Origin: Xenoacremonium recifei
Lineage: Eukaryota; Ascomycota; Sordariomycetes; Hypocreales; Nectriaceae
DNA length: 64,000 nt
Direction of reading: 5' to 3'
NCBI GenBank assembly: GCA_012184525.1
Contig: WOFQ01000011.1
Span: 558,001 to 622,000, forward strand
The notes below the pieces were generated by a model that did not search any database, had not been told where the DNA came from, and saw only the letters and a program-made list of their open reading frames with translations. Shown here piece after piece: positions 1 to 11,047 of the stretch (position 1 is its first letter; every line of letters begins with the position of its first letter). The position numbers and the translations under genes are program-made.

Positions 1-3000
1 CATTTTCCTTCTGCTGCTTAGCTAGAGAGTGCTCAAAGCATCGTGGATGGTTGCAGAGCAAACCAAGCTGACTCATAACACTCAGGAAATGGCGTGTACT
101 TGGCGAATTTGATTCTTGAATCCCGTCAAGATAAGTTTGGTACATGATTTGTTGAACTTCGGTGGGCCGTAAATAGAGGACGAACTCAAATTTCTCTGGC
201 AGCTTGTGTTTGATCACACTCATCGTACGTCGATCGACTTTCGGCGTTACTGTCCGCTTGAGTACGGCCAGCATTTTGAGTGCATGCCTCTTTTGGATCG
301 GAAGACTTGTCTTCCACAGGCCATCCATGATGGGCTTGCTGTATATGCGGCTGAACTCTTTCAGACCGCCCAAAAACATGGGTGCAACCCATTGAATCAT
401 CGAGAAGTATTCTTCAACATTGTTGGCTAGAGGCGAGCCGGTGAGCGCAATGCGGTGTGGCGTTCTGAACGTGGCACACATTTGGTTTGTCTGGCTGCCG
501 GGATTCTTCATCTCATGGGCCTCGTCTGCCACCACAATGTTGGGCTTATTTGCGAGCAGATCGCTAACTTCTTCTCCGGTCATCAGAATTTTGAACATCG
601 GGTATCCGATGAGGAGGACTCCGCCCTCGCTAGCCCATGCCCGTACATCATGGATTCTGGCTTCAGGGCTTGTGACCGATTGGATCTTGTATAGCTTCCC
701 GAGCAGGCCCTCAGGAGCCCACAGCAACAGCTCATCCATCCAGTTCTCCACCAGTGCAGCAGGGCAGAGCACAAGAGTTCGAGACTCCCTGACACTCTCG
801 GGGATGAGCGCCCGCACTGCTGGATCTTGGGATGAAGCAGCCTCACTGACAGCAACAAGTAGAGTGATTACTTGCATAGTTTTTCCCAGCCCCATGGTGT
901 GAGCCAAAAGACACCCTGGCGCCGTTTCTTGTTTACTCTGCACAACGTTGTTCCACAGGAAACGGACGCCTTCGACTTGATGATCCAATATTCTGTGGGC
1001 GATATCTTCGTTGATGTAGAGGAATGGCTCGTCCTCGCGCTTGGTCTCGTTGATGATCAGCCGTGTTTGGGTCTGGTTCATCCGGCCCTGCAACTCCTTC
1101 CTTAGCAGTTGCCGCCGCATCTCCTGCTCCTCAATTCGTAAACGCTCTCGTTCTCTGATGTCGATAGCTTCCTTGCTCTGAATGATTTCCCTAGGCAAGG
1201 CTCGTATAATTGCTTGGCTCTCTTCATCGTCGAATGTTTCTCCTTCGTCTGCGTCTTCGTCGAGAAGGCCATTGAGGATCTCCTCACGATAGATTTGGCT
1301 GTCTTGGGGGAAAAGAGACGCAATACCTTTAACGAATGTCAATAGCACTTTGAACCAGGGTCCCCGAGCTTTCTGGAGTTTCGTCTTGAGATCTGGGGTG
1401 GGAGCGCAGATCTTCCGCTCCTTGACAACCTTGCAGTTGGCAAATGAAAGGAATAGTCTCGTCATGTCAAGTGCTACAAGACCTGCGTCCGGGGGTTCAA
1501 CTTCCGAGGGGTCCTGCAGAGGGTCTTTGAGATGCGCATCCACGGATTCAATCCAAGCATCCGCATAAGACTTGTTTTCTTCAAGGATGAAATCCAAGAG
1601 CGCTCTTCTACGATCGTGCCGAAGTTTGCCTATTATGGCGATAGCTAACCTCCACCGATCGTTTGCTCTGGTCCAGGGCTTGAATCCTGCATCGCAGATT
1701 GTCTGAACATCTTCGAAAGTGGAAATATCGGGAATCGGTTCGGGTGGAGGTCGTTCGCCCGGTGAACTAAGGACAGAGGATCTCTCGGGGGCATGAGGTC
1801 GATCGGCGTTAGAAATTCTCGTAGGTCTCACTGGAGTCGTCACTGGAGTCGTCAAATCTATCAAAACCTTGGACTTGCCCTTCCGGGATGGTGTCTCCGG
1901 AACTTGGACCTGCGTAAGGTCTATGAGTGGCGGGAATTCTTCCTTGATCCTTGTAGAGTCGATGTCCATATTGGCGGCGAGGGAATCGTCAATGAAGTCC
2001 ATGATATCCCTTCCAAGCTCTATTTCGGCCTCGTGATCCTCAAAATCATCTTCACCAGAACTGGTCAGGAGTTCTTCGTCGAGGTCGTCCTGTTCTCGGA
2101 TGACAGGGCGGGGAACACAGGTCCTGGGCACCGACTCGGGTTTTGGGGGTGCAGTTCGCGATCCCAACATTTCAGCGTACCATGTTTCTGAGAGTCTGTC
2201 CTCAACACTTTGTTCCAGTGACCTCGCCTGGCTTTGAACATCAGACTCTTTCTGCCACTTTATATCAGTGATATGGGTGCGGAGTTTTTGTATACGTTCC
2301 CCGAGAACTTGAGCCCGCTGGCGAGATTTCAGAACCTGTTGCGTAGCGGTTCCTCGGCGGTGTGCCTCGCGCCACTGGGTATAGGCTTTTCGCTGAAGCC
2401 TGATAAGCTTTCTGGCTTCCCAATCTGACTTCATGATGGCCATGGCAGCGTCCAGAATTGTGTCAACTTCTTCCCTTGGAAGGTATCGATCTCTGCGCTG
2501 CCCTTCGTCATCCCGGTTCTCGTCATCATCGCCCTCTTCTTCCATCTCTCGGAGTGTTTCTTCATCGAATTCCTCTAGAGGACCAGACAAGTCAATAATT
2601 TCGTCACTGTCCGAAGAACCTGACTGCAGGCTGCGTTTCGTTGTCTCGGCATCGGGTCTAAACAAAAGCTTGCGCATTTTGCGAAACGCCGCGTATCGTT
2701 GATGAGGGGAAATCCGGTTCGACAGAATAGTTGCGAAGGAATCGTCGTCAAACTCGAGGATGAGAGAACTAGCATCGAAAGGGTTTGGTGGTGTTACAAT
2801 GGGTTCTCGGGTCTGATCGTTGGTTTGAGGGTTTTGCGATGATGCTGAAGGATGTGCGTTTCGATGTTGATCCTCTTCGCTCAGAAAAGCGCTATGAATA
2901 TCAACCGGCCTTTCAACTGGGATGAGGGTCGCAACTCTTTGCCGTTTCTTCGGGGGCTCGGAGTCGGTCTTCGACAAGGGAATAGACGACTGCTCAGAGC

Positions 3001-3496
3001 TTGTTACGGGTGGCTCAGTACTAACAGTGGTACCAACTTCATTGTTGCTAGTTGAAGTCTGCACATCATTTGTTGTCGATTGTGGCGGCGGACTGGGCAG
3101 AAGCGGTTGTCGAGAAACATCCGCAGATTGGAGTGGACTCGCATCATCAACAACGGCTTTCGGGATTGGTTGCGAGTCTTCCTGGAAAGAGGTTTGCTGA
3201 CGCTCGAAGTTTTGCTTCCAGAGATAGTACTGTTTTGACCTTGATCTTAGGTTCAAGATAGTCGCCGCGAATGCGGCTTTGTGACGAGCCAATTTGATGC
3301 CAAGGCATTCCATCAACTCCTGTCTTGAACACAAGAACTCAAAAGTCAGTAGTGTCTCTCCGTCTATCTCTTCTTCCTTGACTCTAGCTGCCAAAGAAGC
3401 AGCATCATGAGTAAGTGGGCGTTTCGAGGCAGCGAGCTCTCGAGCGACCGTGTCAACGTCCCAGTCAAGGGGGTCCTGGATAGTAGACTCATCCAT
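1..3496 (-). CDS. SNF2-family (ATRX/Rad54-like) chromatin-remodelling ATPase, C-terminal part outside the window
   Basis: About 1,165 codons read without a stop from the ATG at 3496-3494 to the left edge, so the C-terminal helicase half is missing. The N-terminal 600-odd residues are polar, acidic and probably disordered. The ATPase core starts near residue 840. Its motif I is HTMGLGKTMQV (near 895), followed by VLCPAALVENW, a DEAHEMKN Walker B box (near 550), RIALTGSPLANNVEEYF and LGLLCNHP near the edge. The order and spacing fit the Snf2 superfamily, and the wording is closest to ATRX/ARIP4/Rad54-like enzymes, which use ATP to translocate on DNA and remodel chromatin in the nucleus. Three short acidic-hydrophobic stretches (EIIDLSG, LIDLTQV, LIDLTTP) look like SUMO-interacting motifs. 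The exact subfamily is uncertain without the C-terminus. It is transcribed divergently from glutathione synthetase. Confidence 0.85.
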   Translation of the reverse strand, partial: MDESTIQDPLDWDVDTVARELAASKRPLTHDAASLAARVKEEEIDGETLLTFEFLCSRQELMECLGIKLARHKAAFAATILNLRSRSKQYYLWKQNFERQQTSFQEDSQPIPKAVVDDASPLQSADVSRQPLLPSPPPQSTTNDVQTSTSNNEVGTTVSTEPPVTSSEQSSIPLSKTDSEPPKKRQRVATLIPVERPVDIHSAFLSEEDQHRNAHPSASSQNPQTNDQTREPIVTPPNPFDASSLILEFDDDSFATILSNRISPHQRYAAFRKMRKLLFRPDAETTKRSLQSGSSDSDEIIDLSGPLEEFDEETLREMEEEGDDDENRDDEGQRRDRYLPREEVDTILDAAMAIMKSDWEARKLIRLQRKAYTQWREAHRRGTATQQVLKSRQRAQVLGERIQKLRTHITDIKWQKESDVQSQARSLEQSVEDRLSETWYAEMLGSRTAPPKPESVPRTCVPRPVIREQDDLDEELLTSSGEDDFEDHEAEIELGRDIMDFIDDSLAANMDIDSTRIKEEFPPLIDLTQVQVPETPSRKGKSKVLIDLTTPVTTPVRPTRISNADRPHAPERSSVLSSPGERPPPEPIPDISTFEDVQTICDAGFKPWTRANDRWRLAIAIIGKLRHDRRRALLDFILEENKSYADAWIESVDAHLKDPLQDPSEVEPPDAGLVALDMTRLFLSFANCKVVKERKICAPTPDLKTKLQKARGPWFKVLLTFVKGIASLFPQDSQIYREEILNGLLDEDADEGETFDDEESQAIIRALPREIIQSKEAIDIRERERLRIEEQEMRRQLLRKELQGRMNQTQTRLIINETKREDEPFLYINEDIAHRILDHQVEGVRFLWNNVVQSKQETAPGCLLAHTMGLGKTMQVITLLVAVSEAASSQDPAVRALIPESVRESRTLVLCPAALVENWMDELLLWAPEGLLGKLYKIQSVTSPEARIHDVRAWASEGGVLLIGYPMFKILMTGEEVSDLLANKPNIVVADEAHEMKNPGSQTNQMCATFRTPHRIALTGSPLANNVEEYFSMIQWVAPMFLGGLKEFSRIYSKPIMDGLWKTSLPIQKRHALKMLAVLKRTVTPKVDRRTMSVIKHKLPEKFEFVLYLRPTEVQQIMYQTYLDGIQESNSPSTRHFLSVMSQLGLLCNHPRCFEHSLAKQQKEN

Positions 3497-4874
3497 TATG
3501 TGTGCCGTGTGGTGAGATGGGCGGGATGAGAGACGGCTGTATGTCACTACGCGAGGTGTCAGTGAGCAGCCGGGAGATGATGATGGACGCAACGAACCTT
3601 CGGCCGGGCTCCGACCACATTTAGCTATTCAATACAAGGCAGAAAGGAAAAAGGCATCGGTCTCAGCCTTAGCTTGTGGCATAGCCGCCAGCTAGGATGT
3701 TAGTTGAGCGGAAGCACGGTAACGGCCGCACATCGCAGGCCAAGTGCGATTCAGGACGGCGAGGCTGAGTTGAGGCTTCGCAAGCGAGGCCTGCAAGAAG
3801 AGAAATCGAGAGAGCTCGTACCCAAAATCAGCCTTCAGTTGATGGAAAGCTGGAGATGGAAGACTGAGTTTGGGAGCTCCGAAGGTTTTTGCTTCCGTTG
3901 TTTATTTAGAAGGAAGGCGTAACAACCGTCGCCGTGGTTCCTGCCACGCGCTTGGTTGGCACCAGAATTTCGGGAAGGTGCAGCCCACGTGACGCGCCTG
4001 CCTGTTGGCTCGAAGCTGTGACTGAGCCCAGTGGGGGTGCCTTCAATAAGAAAAACAGAAAAATTGAGGTGCAAATGTTCCTCCACCACGGCAAAGGGAA
4101 ACCTGGACGTAATGTTCCTAAAAAAGCCAGGCTCTCAAATATCTGGCGATGGTCTCTACCTAGGCGACTTCTGGAGTTGGCCTGTCTCACGGGTCGCGAA
4201 AACCTGGGTAAATTCATAGGGGCTTGGCCAATCAGGATTTAGCGCTTTGCTTCAGGGTCTCGGCTGTCTGAGCGATTGCAGATTAGCGGGAGCACCCCGC
4301 CATACCACCGTCAAATTCAGCGCAGATCCAATTGCCCAGAACACCTCAGTTATGAAGTCGTTTTAGGATTTTGATCCTCTGCGCATAGATTATCGTTTAT
4401 ATAGCAGCTATTAAGTGAGTTCATTCAAATTTCCTTCCCTAAAACTTATAACCCCGCAATGAGTGCCTGAAATGCTTTGCTTAATTACTTGGGGATTCAG
4501 CAATGGCTCATTTTCTCGGCGGTTCCGTAAGAGCCCATGGAATTGCTTACAGATTCAACAGACAAAAACCAGTCCGTTTTCTCTTCTCCGGGGTCCGCAA
4601 GCGGAGTCTTTCTGGAAGAAGCCGCACCATGATGGCCGTTTATTATCATAGCCGTCCGTTTAAACTGCCCAAAAGCGCCCACTGAATTATTAATCCACGC
4701 TACTATGTACCTACCATTCCGATCACGCAAACGCTTAAAACCCACTTCAAAACACTATACGTACAACTCGTCATGAGCTCTAGCCAAAGCTGAAATACAA
4801 CACATCACGACCTCTTATTGCCCTCTTCCCCAGCTGGCCAGGACTCTCCGAAGTCAACCCCCGTCTCTCCCAGA
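3497..4874. other. Divergent intergenic region between the SNF2 gene and glutathione synthetase
   Basis: A 1.4 kb stretch between two divergent start codons that must hold both promoters and 5' leaders. Short ORFs on both strands (up to about 100 codons) show no protein-like composition. The part from about 4,360 to 4,800 is visibly richer in A+T than its surroundings. I see no RNA gene, repeat array or transposon. Confidence 0.6.
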
Positions 4875-6585
4875 ATGCCCTCTCTCACAAGCGGGGCATA
4901 TCCGCCAAGCCTCACGGCCGAGGAGAGCGAGGCCCTCGTCGAAACCGTCAAGGACTGGTCGATAGGCAATGGTCTTGCTGTCCGGCCCCCGCCTACAGTC
5001 ATCGCTTCTGAGGCCGACCCTGCGGGCATCGCGGCTATCAATGTTCCAGTGACGCTGTTTCCTAGTCCCTTTCCAAAGCAGTGCTTTGAGCAGGGCAGAT
5101 CCGTCCAGAAAACCTACAACGAACTGTATGCGGCAGTGAGCCGGGATGAGGAGTTCCTTGCCCAAACAGTGAAAGAGTATGGAATCTGGGTCACTGTGCA
5201 TGTCATCCACTAATTAGTCTGTAGAGTTGCTGACGGAGACGACTTCATCCGCAATCTTTGGAATGTCCACCTCAAGGTCAAGGCTGAGGGATATACTCAG
5301 GTATGCCTCCCTCGCGGCGAATGCAAAACAAGGCGGGATTGTACTGATGAATGAATTATAGTCGCTCTCCCTAGGTCTCTTTAGATCTGATTACATGGTT
5401 CATCAAGATACCTCGACTGCGACTCCAACTTTACAGGTCAAGCAGGTTGAGTTCAACACCATTGCCTCGTCATTTGGTGGCCTTTCGACTTACACCTCTC
5501 GATTACACAAGTAAGCCACCGCATCAAACCCTTGTTCAGCTACGACATCTGACCAATCCAGCTTCCTCGCCACTACTGAATACCCTCTGCTTCATGATGC
5601 CATCCCTCAAGGGTCATTGAATCTCCCCGAGAACACCAGTATACGAGGCTTAGCTGGCGGCATCAAAGAGGCCTACAAGGCATACGGCCAATCCAAGCTT
5701 GGACATCAAACATGCGCAATCTTCCTGGTTCAAGGGGGTGAGCGAAACGTATTCGATCAGCGACATTTGGAGTATGAGGTCGCCAACTCGAGCCCCTCAA
5801 TACCAATCTTCAGACTGCCGTATGCAGAGATCCTAAAACACACATCCGTCGCCGACACGTCCAAACGCCAGCTCCTCTACAGGCTACCCAGGAATCCGAA
5901 CAAGGTCTATGAAGTCGCTGTCATTTACATGCGGTCAGGGTACGGACCAAGCGATTACCCGACCCAAGAAGCCTGGGACGCGCGATACCAGCTTGAGCGA
6001 TCCAACGCCATCAAGTGCCCAACTGTCCTTACCCAGCTCGCTGGCACCAAAAAGGTACAGCAGGTGCTCGCAACGCCACGGCCCTCTTCAGCGCCGTCGA
6101 TGCTTAGCAAATTCATCAAGGACGACACCGACTCGGCTGCCGAGCTTTGGCGCACCTTCACCAACATCTACCCCATGGATACCAGTGAGGCCGGCCTCGA
6201 GGCGCGAAAGAAGGCTCTCGACCCTAAGCTCTGCCAGGCCTATGTCCTCAAGCCTCAGCGCGAGGGCGGCGGAAACAACACATACAGAGGAGCGATTCCA
6301 GACTTCTTGAAATCAGTACCTGAATCTCACTGGGGCTCATATATCCTGATGGAGCTGATCACGCCTCCGCCTGTAAACAACATCATCCTGCGAAATGGCC
6401 ACTTGGAGCAAGGAGGTGTGATTTGCGAGCTGGGCGTTTATGGAACTTGTCTCTGGGACCAGAAGACGGGGGACATCCAGCACAACGAGCAGGCGGGCTA
6501 CTTGTTGCGAACCAAGGGTGACAAGAGCGAGGAGGGTGGTGTTGCAGCGGGATACGGCTGCATGGACAGCTGCTCTCTAGTATAG
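4875..6585 (+). CDS. Glutathione synthetase (eukaryotic type)
   Basis: Joins gamma-glutamylcysteine and glycine with ATP to make glutathione, the second and last step of cytosolic glutathione synthesis. Four exons close in frame: 4875-5176, 5225-5300, 5362-5510 and 5562-6585, giving 516 residues, normal for eukaryotic GSH synthetases. The N-terminal part (YPPSLTAEESEALVETVKDW, IGNGLAVRP) and the C-terminal ATP-grasp part are both recognisable: YVLKPQREGGGNNTY (glycine-rich loop with substrate-binding residues), ILMELITPP, ELGVYGTCLW, GYLLRTKGDKSEEGGVAAG, and a DSCSL end. The start at 4875 is the first ATG before the family block; an earlier TTG in frame is not a likely start. The introns are 48, 61 and 51 nt with GTATGG, GTATGC and GTAAGC donors. 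The gene is convergent with rim1, 258 bp away. Confidence 0.95.
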
Positions 6586-6843
6586 AGTCATACCAAATCA
6601 AATCACAACACCAAATGCATCCAGTACGTGAACACTCGAGCGCTTGAGCAATGAATCTATTACATCATGAGGTAGGTATCATACATCTCGGTAGGAGATT
6701 CAAAAGTCGCCTTACACCTGACTGTACAAGAGACCTGACAAAGGGAACTATTCCGCACAAGAGGGGAGAGGGCCTACGTTATGCTGCGTTGTAGCAGCAC
6801 TGATTCCCCGCGACCATTCAAAACCAGCATCGTTTCCCTCCAT

Positions 6844-7377
6844 CTAATGCTCGCCCTGCTGCTCGTTGCCCTGGTAGGGGCGCTTGAGGACCTCGATGCT
6901 TCCTAAGGGGTATTAGCGACACACATCTCGCGGAACCGGCAGGGGAAACGTACGCTGGACAACGTTGAAGCTGTTGCGCGTGGCGCCATTGGAATCGGTG
7001 TAAGTGTTGGTGCTGACATCACCCTCGACAAAGACCGTAGAACTGCATGCCATCGTCAGTCGCGATGCCTAACCTTATCGGAGGCGCATGAGGGGTCGGG
7101 AATCATACCCCTTGGGGAGGCTCAGGAGGAAGTCCCGCTGAGGGCCCTCGACGAAGCTGGACACGCGGAACCAGCTGGTCTTCTTGTTGTCGCCGCGGCC
7201 GTAGTTGCTGGCCAGCGCGTAGCGCAGCACGTCGCGGCCGCTGGAGGTGGCCTGCAGCTCGGGCGTGTCGGCCAGGTTGCCGATGATCTGGATGCGCGCG
7301 AGCTCGCGGCGCGCCGAGGTGCTGAAGGCGCGGGCGGCGGTGGCCGGGGCGGTGCGTCGGAGGAGCGAGAAAGACAT
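6844..7377 (-). CDS. RIM1: Mitochondrial single-stranded DNA-binding protein (Rim1/mtSSB)
   Basis: OB-fold protein that coats single-stranded mitochondrial DNA during replication and repair. Three exons read 7377-7109, 7042-6954 and 6902-6844 and give 138 residues, the usual size. The first roughly 22 residues are Arg/Ser/Ala-rich without acidic residues (RRTAPATAARAFSTSARR), a mitochondrial targeting presequence. The SSB core follows: IQIIGNLADTPEL, a GRDVLRYALASN strand, KKTSWFRVSSF (the conserved W-x-R/x-V strand), then VFVEGDVSTNTYTDSNG and a short basic/acidic end. Frame continuity across both introns (GTATGA and GTACGT donors) restores this block exactly. It is divergent from the pheromone receptor gene. 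Assignment is by motif order and length. Confidence 0.93.
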
Positions 7378-8653
7378 GATTGCAAATGAGGCGGCGGTGG
7401 CTGATGTCTCGTGATGGTATGGTGCAAGATGGCAGGATGGATTGGGAGGGGGATCGGTCGCAATGGGAAGAGCTGGCTTCTACTCTCCCTCCCTCGAATC
7501 GCGTCACGGCGAGGTCTGGACGCGATTAGATTAGGGGGGCATGAGCCGAGGCGTTGATTGGCTGGAGGCGCATGAGGGGTGACCCGTGCCCCGAGCCGCA
7601 TGAATTGTGGCTGAGGTCAAGCTCGGCGTGGCTGGTGGGTCCCGGTATTAGACCACGCACGGGGTAATTGCACCACGGACCGGGAAGAGGCACGGATAGT
7701 GGCCTATGGGGGTTACATTGTTGCCGTTGATACTTCCTGCCCAGGCACGACTTCCAATTCTGCAACTTGAAGCATCACGACTGCAAAGAAGCAGAAAAAT
7801 TCCTTCGTCTTTTCAACTGGCATCATTTAATTTTGTATAGTAATCTTTTAACTATCTCCTAATCAAGCCCCTTCCCACCATGCTTCGGCATCCTCATGCT
7901 CCGTCTGTTCTCAGTCCCGCTCGCTTCCCTAGTGCACGCAGTCTAAGTCGATCATCACCACCACCACGCCAGCCAGCCATGTGCTTCTCGTCGTGAACAG
8001 CAGGTTTCGGACTTAGAGGCGCCAGACTTTGACGGTCCAGATTTCTCGCTTGCTCTGAACGGTCAAGGTCCCGTCGCGGCCACCAATGCATCTATCCCCT
8101 GTGCATGCCTGTCAGTGCGTGGGCCGTTTCCTTATTCAGGTCTGAATAGCATCGCTCAATAGACGCCTTCAATAGAGGACCCTCAACTCCCCAGCTCTCA
8201 ACCAATCGGCACATGCGCTTCACTGCCGGTCGCTCAGTCTATTTTCATCTACTCAGTCAGCCTCTAATTCATAGTCTTTTGTTTTCTTTCAACAGTCTGA
8301 TACATCATGGCGCCTTTACTGTTCCAGGCCAATTGGGCCTTATTGAGTCTGAAGCGACCGCCAATAACCCCAAGCCCCCATGCCTTCACACCCCCGTCGC
8401 GGCCCAGAGGCCGACAATTGTGTCATTATTCAGGAGGTCCATCAACCAGGTGTCTCTGTAAAGTCAATAAAGACTGTCTTGGGGCCCCTGCACCACCCGT
8501 CCGGTCCAACCGTTGAGGAAGTACAACGGCTCAGATGGTCTTTGCTTCAACCCTCAACCAACATCACCAACTTTGACTGCACCAGGAGCACACCCTTCTT
8601 TACATCTTCGTTATTATACATGGTCAAGGCCATACCGGCTTCATCTAACCACC
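7378..8653. other. Divergent intergenic region between rim1 and the pheromone receptor
   Basis: A 1.28 kb stretch that must carry both promoters. The part from about 8,210 to 8,650 on the plus strand is pyrimidine-rich with several short upstream ORFs and probably forms the receptor 5' leader. I see no convincing gene, repeat or RNA. Confidence 0.55.
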
Positions 8654-10416
8654 ATGACCAACCTCACGACTGCCCTGTTCCCTCGTGAGGATACCTTCAT
8701 CATCGTCGCTCCGGGTCCCGGAACTTACACAACGCCATCCCTCACGGCCAACCTCGTCCTCCGAGTTGCCCTTTCACTAATCGCCAACTTGGTCTGTTTC
8801 ATTCCCTTGAAACATCTCTACCGAAATGGCGAGTTTGCGGCTTCCGTCTTCATCATCAATATCGAACTCAAGAACCTCGACACCGTCATCAACGCCCTGA
8901 TCTGGGGCAACGACAACACCGACCCCTGGTGGGCGGGCTACGGTTTCTGCGACATCAGTCCCTACTTCCGAAACTTCAACATCTGTCTTTACGTCACCTG
9001 TCTCCTCGCCATCATGCGCAACATCTCGCAACAAGTCGGCCTGCTCCGAGCCAACCCCCTGACTGTCCGGGAAAAGCGCAGACGGAACCTGGTACAGGCC
9101 CTCATCATGTTTCCATTGCCTGTCATCCAGATGGCGTGGATATACCCCCTTACAGGACAAAGATATGCCATTGGAACGTTGGTGGGATGCAGCTGGGTTG
9201 CATACCCTTCGTGGCCATATGTCGTCTTCTTCATCTTCGCGCCAGTTGTCGTCGCCCTGATGACTACTGCATATGCTAGTAAGAACCCTTCGACAATCTT
9301 CTTTATTATGGTAGTATACTAACAATATTGGCTTCAGTCCTCGTCTTCGTGCGATTTCGTGAAGTGGCCAAGACAACGCACTCAGCTTTGTCCAGCAACC
9401 GGCTTGCTGCGACGCGCGCCCAAAGGACCCGACGACGACTGTATCTCATGGTGACTGCGATTCTGGTCCCGTTTCTCCCAATCATCATCACTCTAGCCGT
9501 GCTCAACATGCTCGATGCCACGCCGCTTCGACCCTTCGACTGGAAGGACATCCACGACCATCCGTTTCCATACCCCTGGAACACGATCGTCTTTCTGCCC
9601 TCGAACAACTTCGGTTTTGCGTACATGAACATCGACTACATCCCAATTCTTTCGGCCGTACCCATCTTTGTCTTCTTCGGCATGACCAAGGACGCGATGA
9701 ATAGTTACCGTCGCGGCCTGCTTGCTGTTGGTCTTGGTAAAATCTTCCCATCTCTATACCAGGAGTACGACCCAGATCGCAGTGCATATGGCGACAGCTC
9801 ATTTGGATCTCGAATGACTGGATCGACTTTTACAACGTAAGTTCATAATCATCCCCATTTGGGTTCTTGGCTAACGACTCTCAGGACTCGAAGCATGAAG
9901 TTGCGTTCCTTCTTCTCATCTCGTCAGATGTCGACCACAACGAGCAATACTACGCAAACTCCTCGTATGCCGTCCGTAAGCATGGCCCTAACCAGTATTG
10001 ATGCGGAAGAAGGCCGCGGAATATCCTCGCGAGCTGCCACCATGGAGTCTCAACATCAATCCGAGCCGGCCGCACAACCTCCGGAAGATCCAGCACCCAC
10101 CACTCTCCCCCATCGCAACCCCTTCCTCTTCCGCACCCGCCTCGACTTCCCCATCCCCTTCAAACTACCCTTCTTCAAGAGCAATAGCCAAAAGGCCTCG
10201 CGTTCTCCTGACGAGCCTCTTCCCCTGAACTCTCTCCCGTCAGTCAATCACCCTAATTGGGAAACCCACCACGCGCCCTCTCACGTCCAAACCCGCGTCT
10301 GGTCCGAAGACGAAGTCGGCCTCTTCACCGACACGCCCTCTGACGCTCGTGGCTCTCCGGACTCGGCCTCCGTCGTCGTTGAAACGCAACTCACGCGCGA
10401 GACGCACCGGCGCTAG
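8654..10416 (+). CDS. Ste3-type (class D) pheromone receptor for lipopeptide a-factor
   Basis: Seven-pass GPCR that senses the farnesylated mating pheromone and signals through the heterotrimeric G protein. Three exons, 8654-9278, 9338-9836 and 9885-10416, give 551 residues and close in frame. Seven hydrophobic segments lie in roughly the first 310 residues: TM1 near LVLRVALSLIANLVCFIPL, a TM3-like NICLYVTCLLAIMRNIS with the typical conserved R-N after it, GCSWVAYPSWPYVVFFIFAP before TM5, and YLMVTAILVPFLPIIITLAVL for TM6. The LVGCxxxxxxSWPYV block is typical of fungal Ste3 proteins. A hydrophilic C-terminal tail of over 200 residues rich in Ser, Thr and Pro is expected for desensitisation and trafficking. 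The start at 8654 has an ACC context and leads straight into the extracellular N-terminus. In Neurospora the orthologue is PRE-1. Confidence 0.92.
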
Positions 10417-11047
10417 ACTCGCCGATACGGCTGGCCCGCCGAGGCGACGAAGCCCCGGGACGACAGATTCTCGTTCTTCTAGAGTTGATTGCCTTGTTTC
10501 CTCAAGCATATAAGTCATTGTTCTTCATCAGCATGCGCAGCATTGCATTCGTTCATTAGTCGCTCCTAGCGAAGGGAGTTTTAATAAGGGATTTAGGTCC
10601 GTGATTCTCAGGGACATATACCATGTATTAAGAGTTTCGTTTCCTTTTTTGAAATCACATAACGTTCAGATACACTCCCAACGCCCCCTTCAGTGATAAC
10701 ATACTCGCCTTTCGGCATGTCCATTAAGTGCAGGGATACTAAGAAACCCCTATTTCAAAAATCCAAAGGAGCGTAAGTCGTCCTCGATGCATATATAACC
10801 ATTTCCAACGCCCAAAGATGCGTGCGTCAAATCCCACCAGGCCTCTATACATATATATACCGGTTTGCCAGTCCCGCCGACCCGATTACTGTCTTTTGTA
10901 AATCCTCCGTCCTAAGCCCCCGGTCATAACGAACCCCTGGTATCAGTCGCAGAGAAGAAAAGAAGAGAAAACATGGTATTTTCAACCGTAAAGAAGCATA
11001 AGCATAAACAATAGGAAAGTGGTCGGCCGTTAAGGGAGGATTCGTGT
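10417..11047. other. Convergent intergenic region between the pheromone receptor and the TMEM198-like gene
   Basis: A 631 bp region holding the two 3' ends. It is AT-richer in the middle (TATATAACC near 10,792, ATATATATAC near 10,850), as expected of polyadenylation regions. No other feature seen. Confidence 0.5.

Noticed and set aside
8777..9376. 199-codon ORF on the minus strand opposite the pheromone receptor
   Set aside because: Antisense shadow of the first receptor exon; the composition is explained by the real gene.
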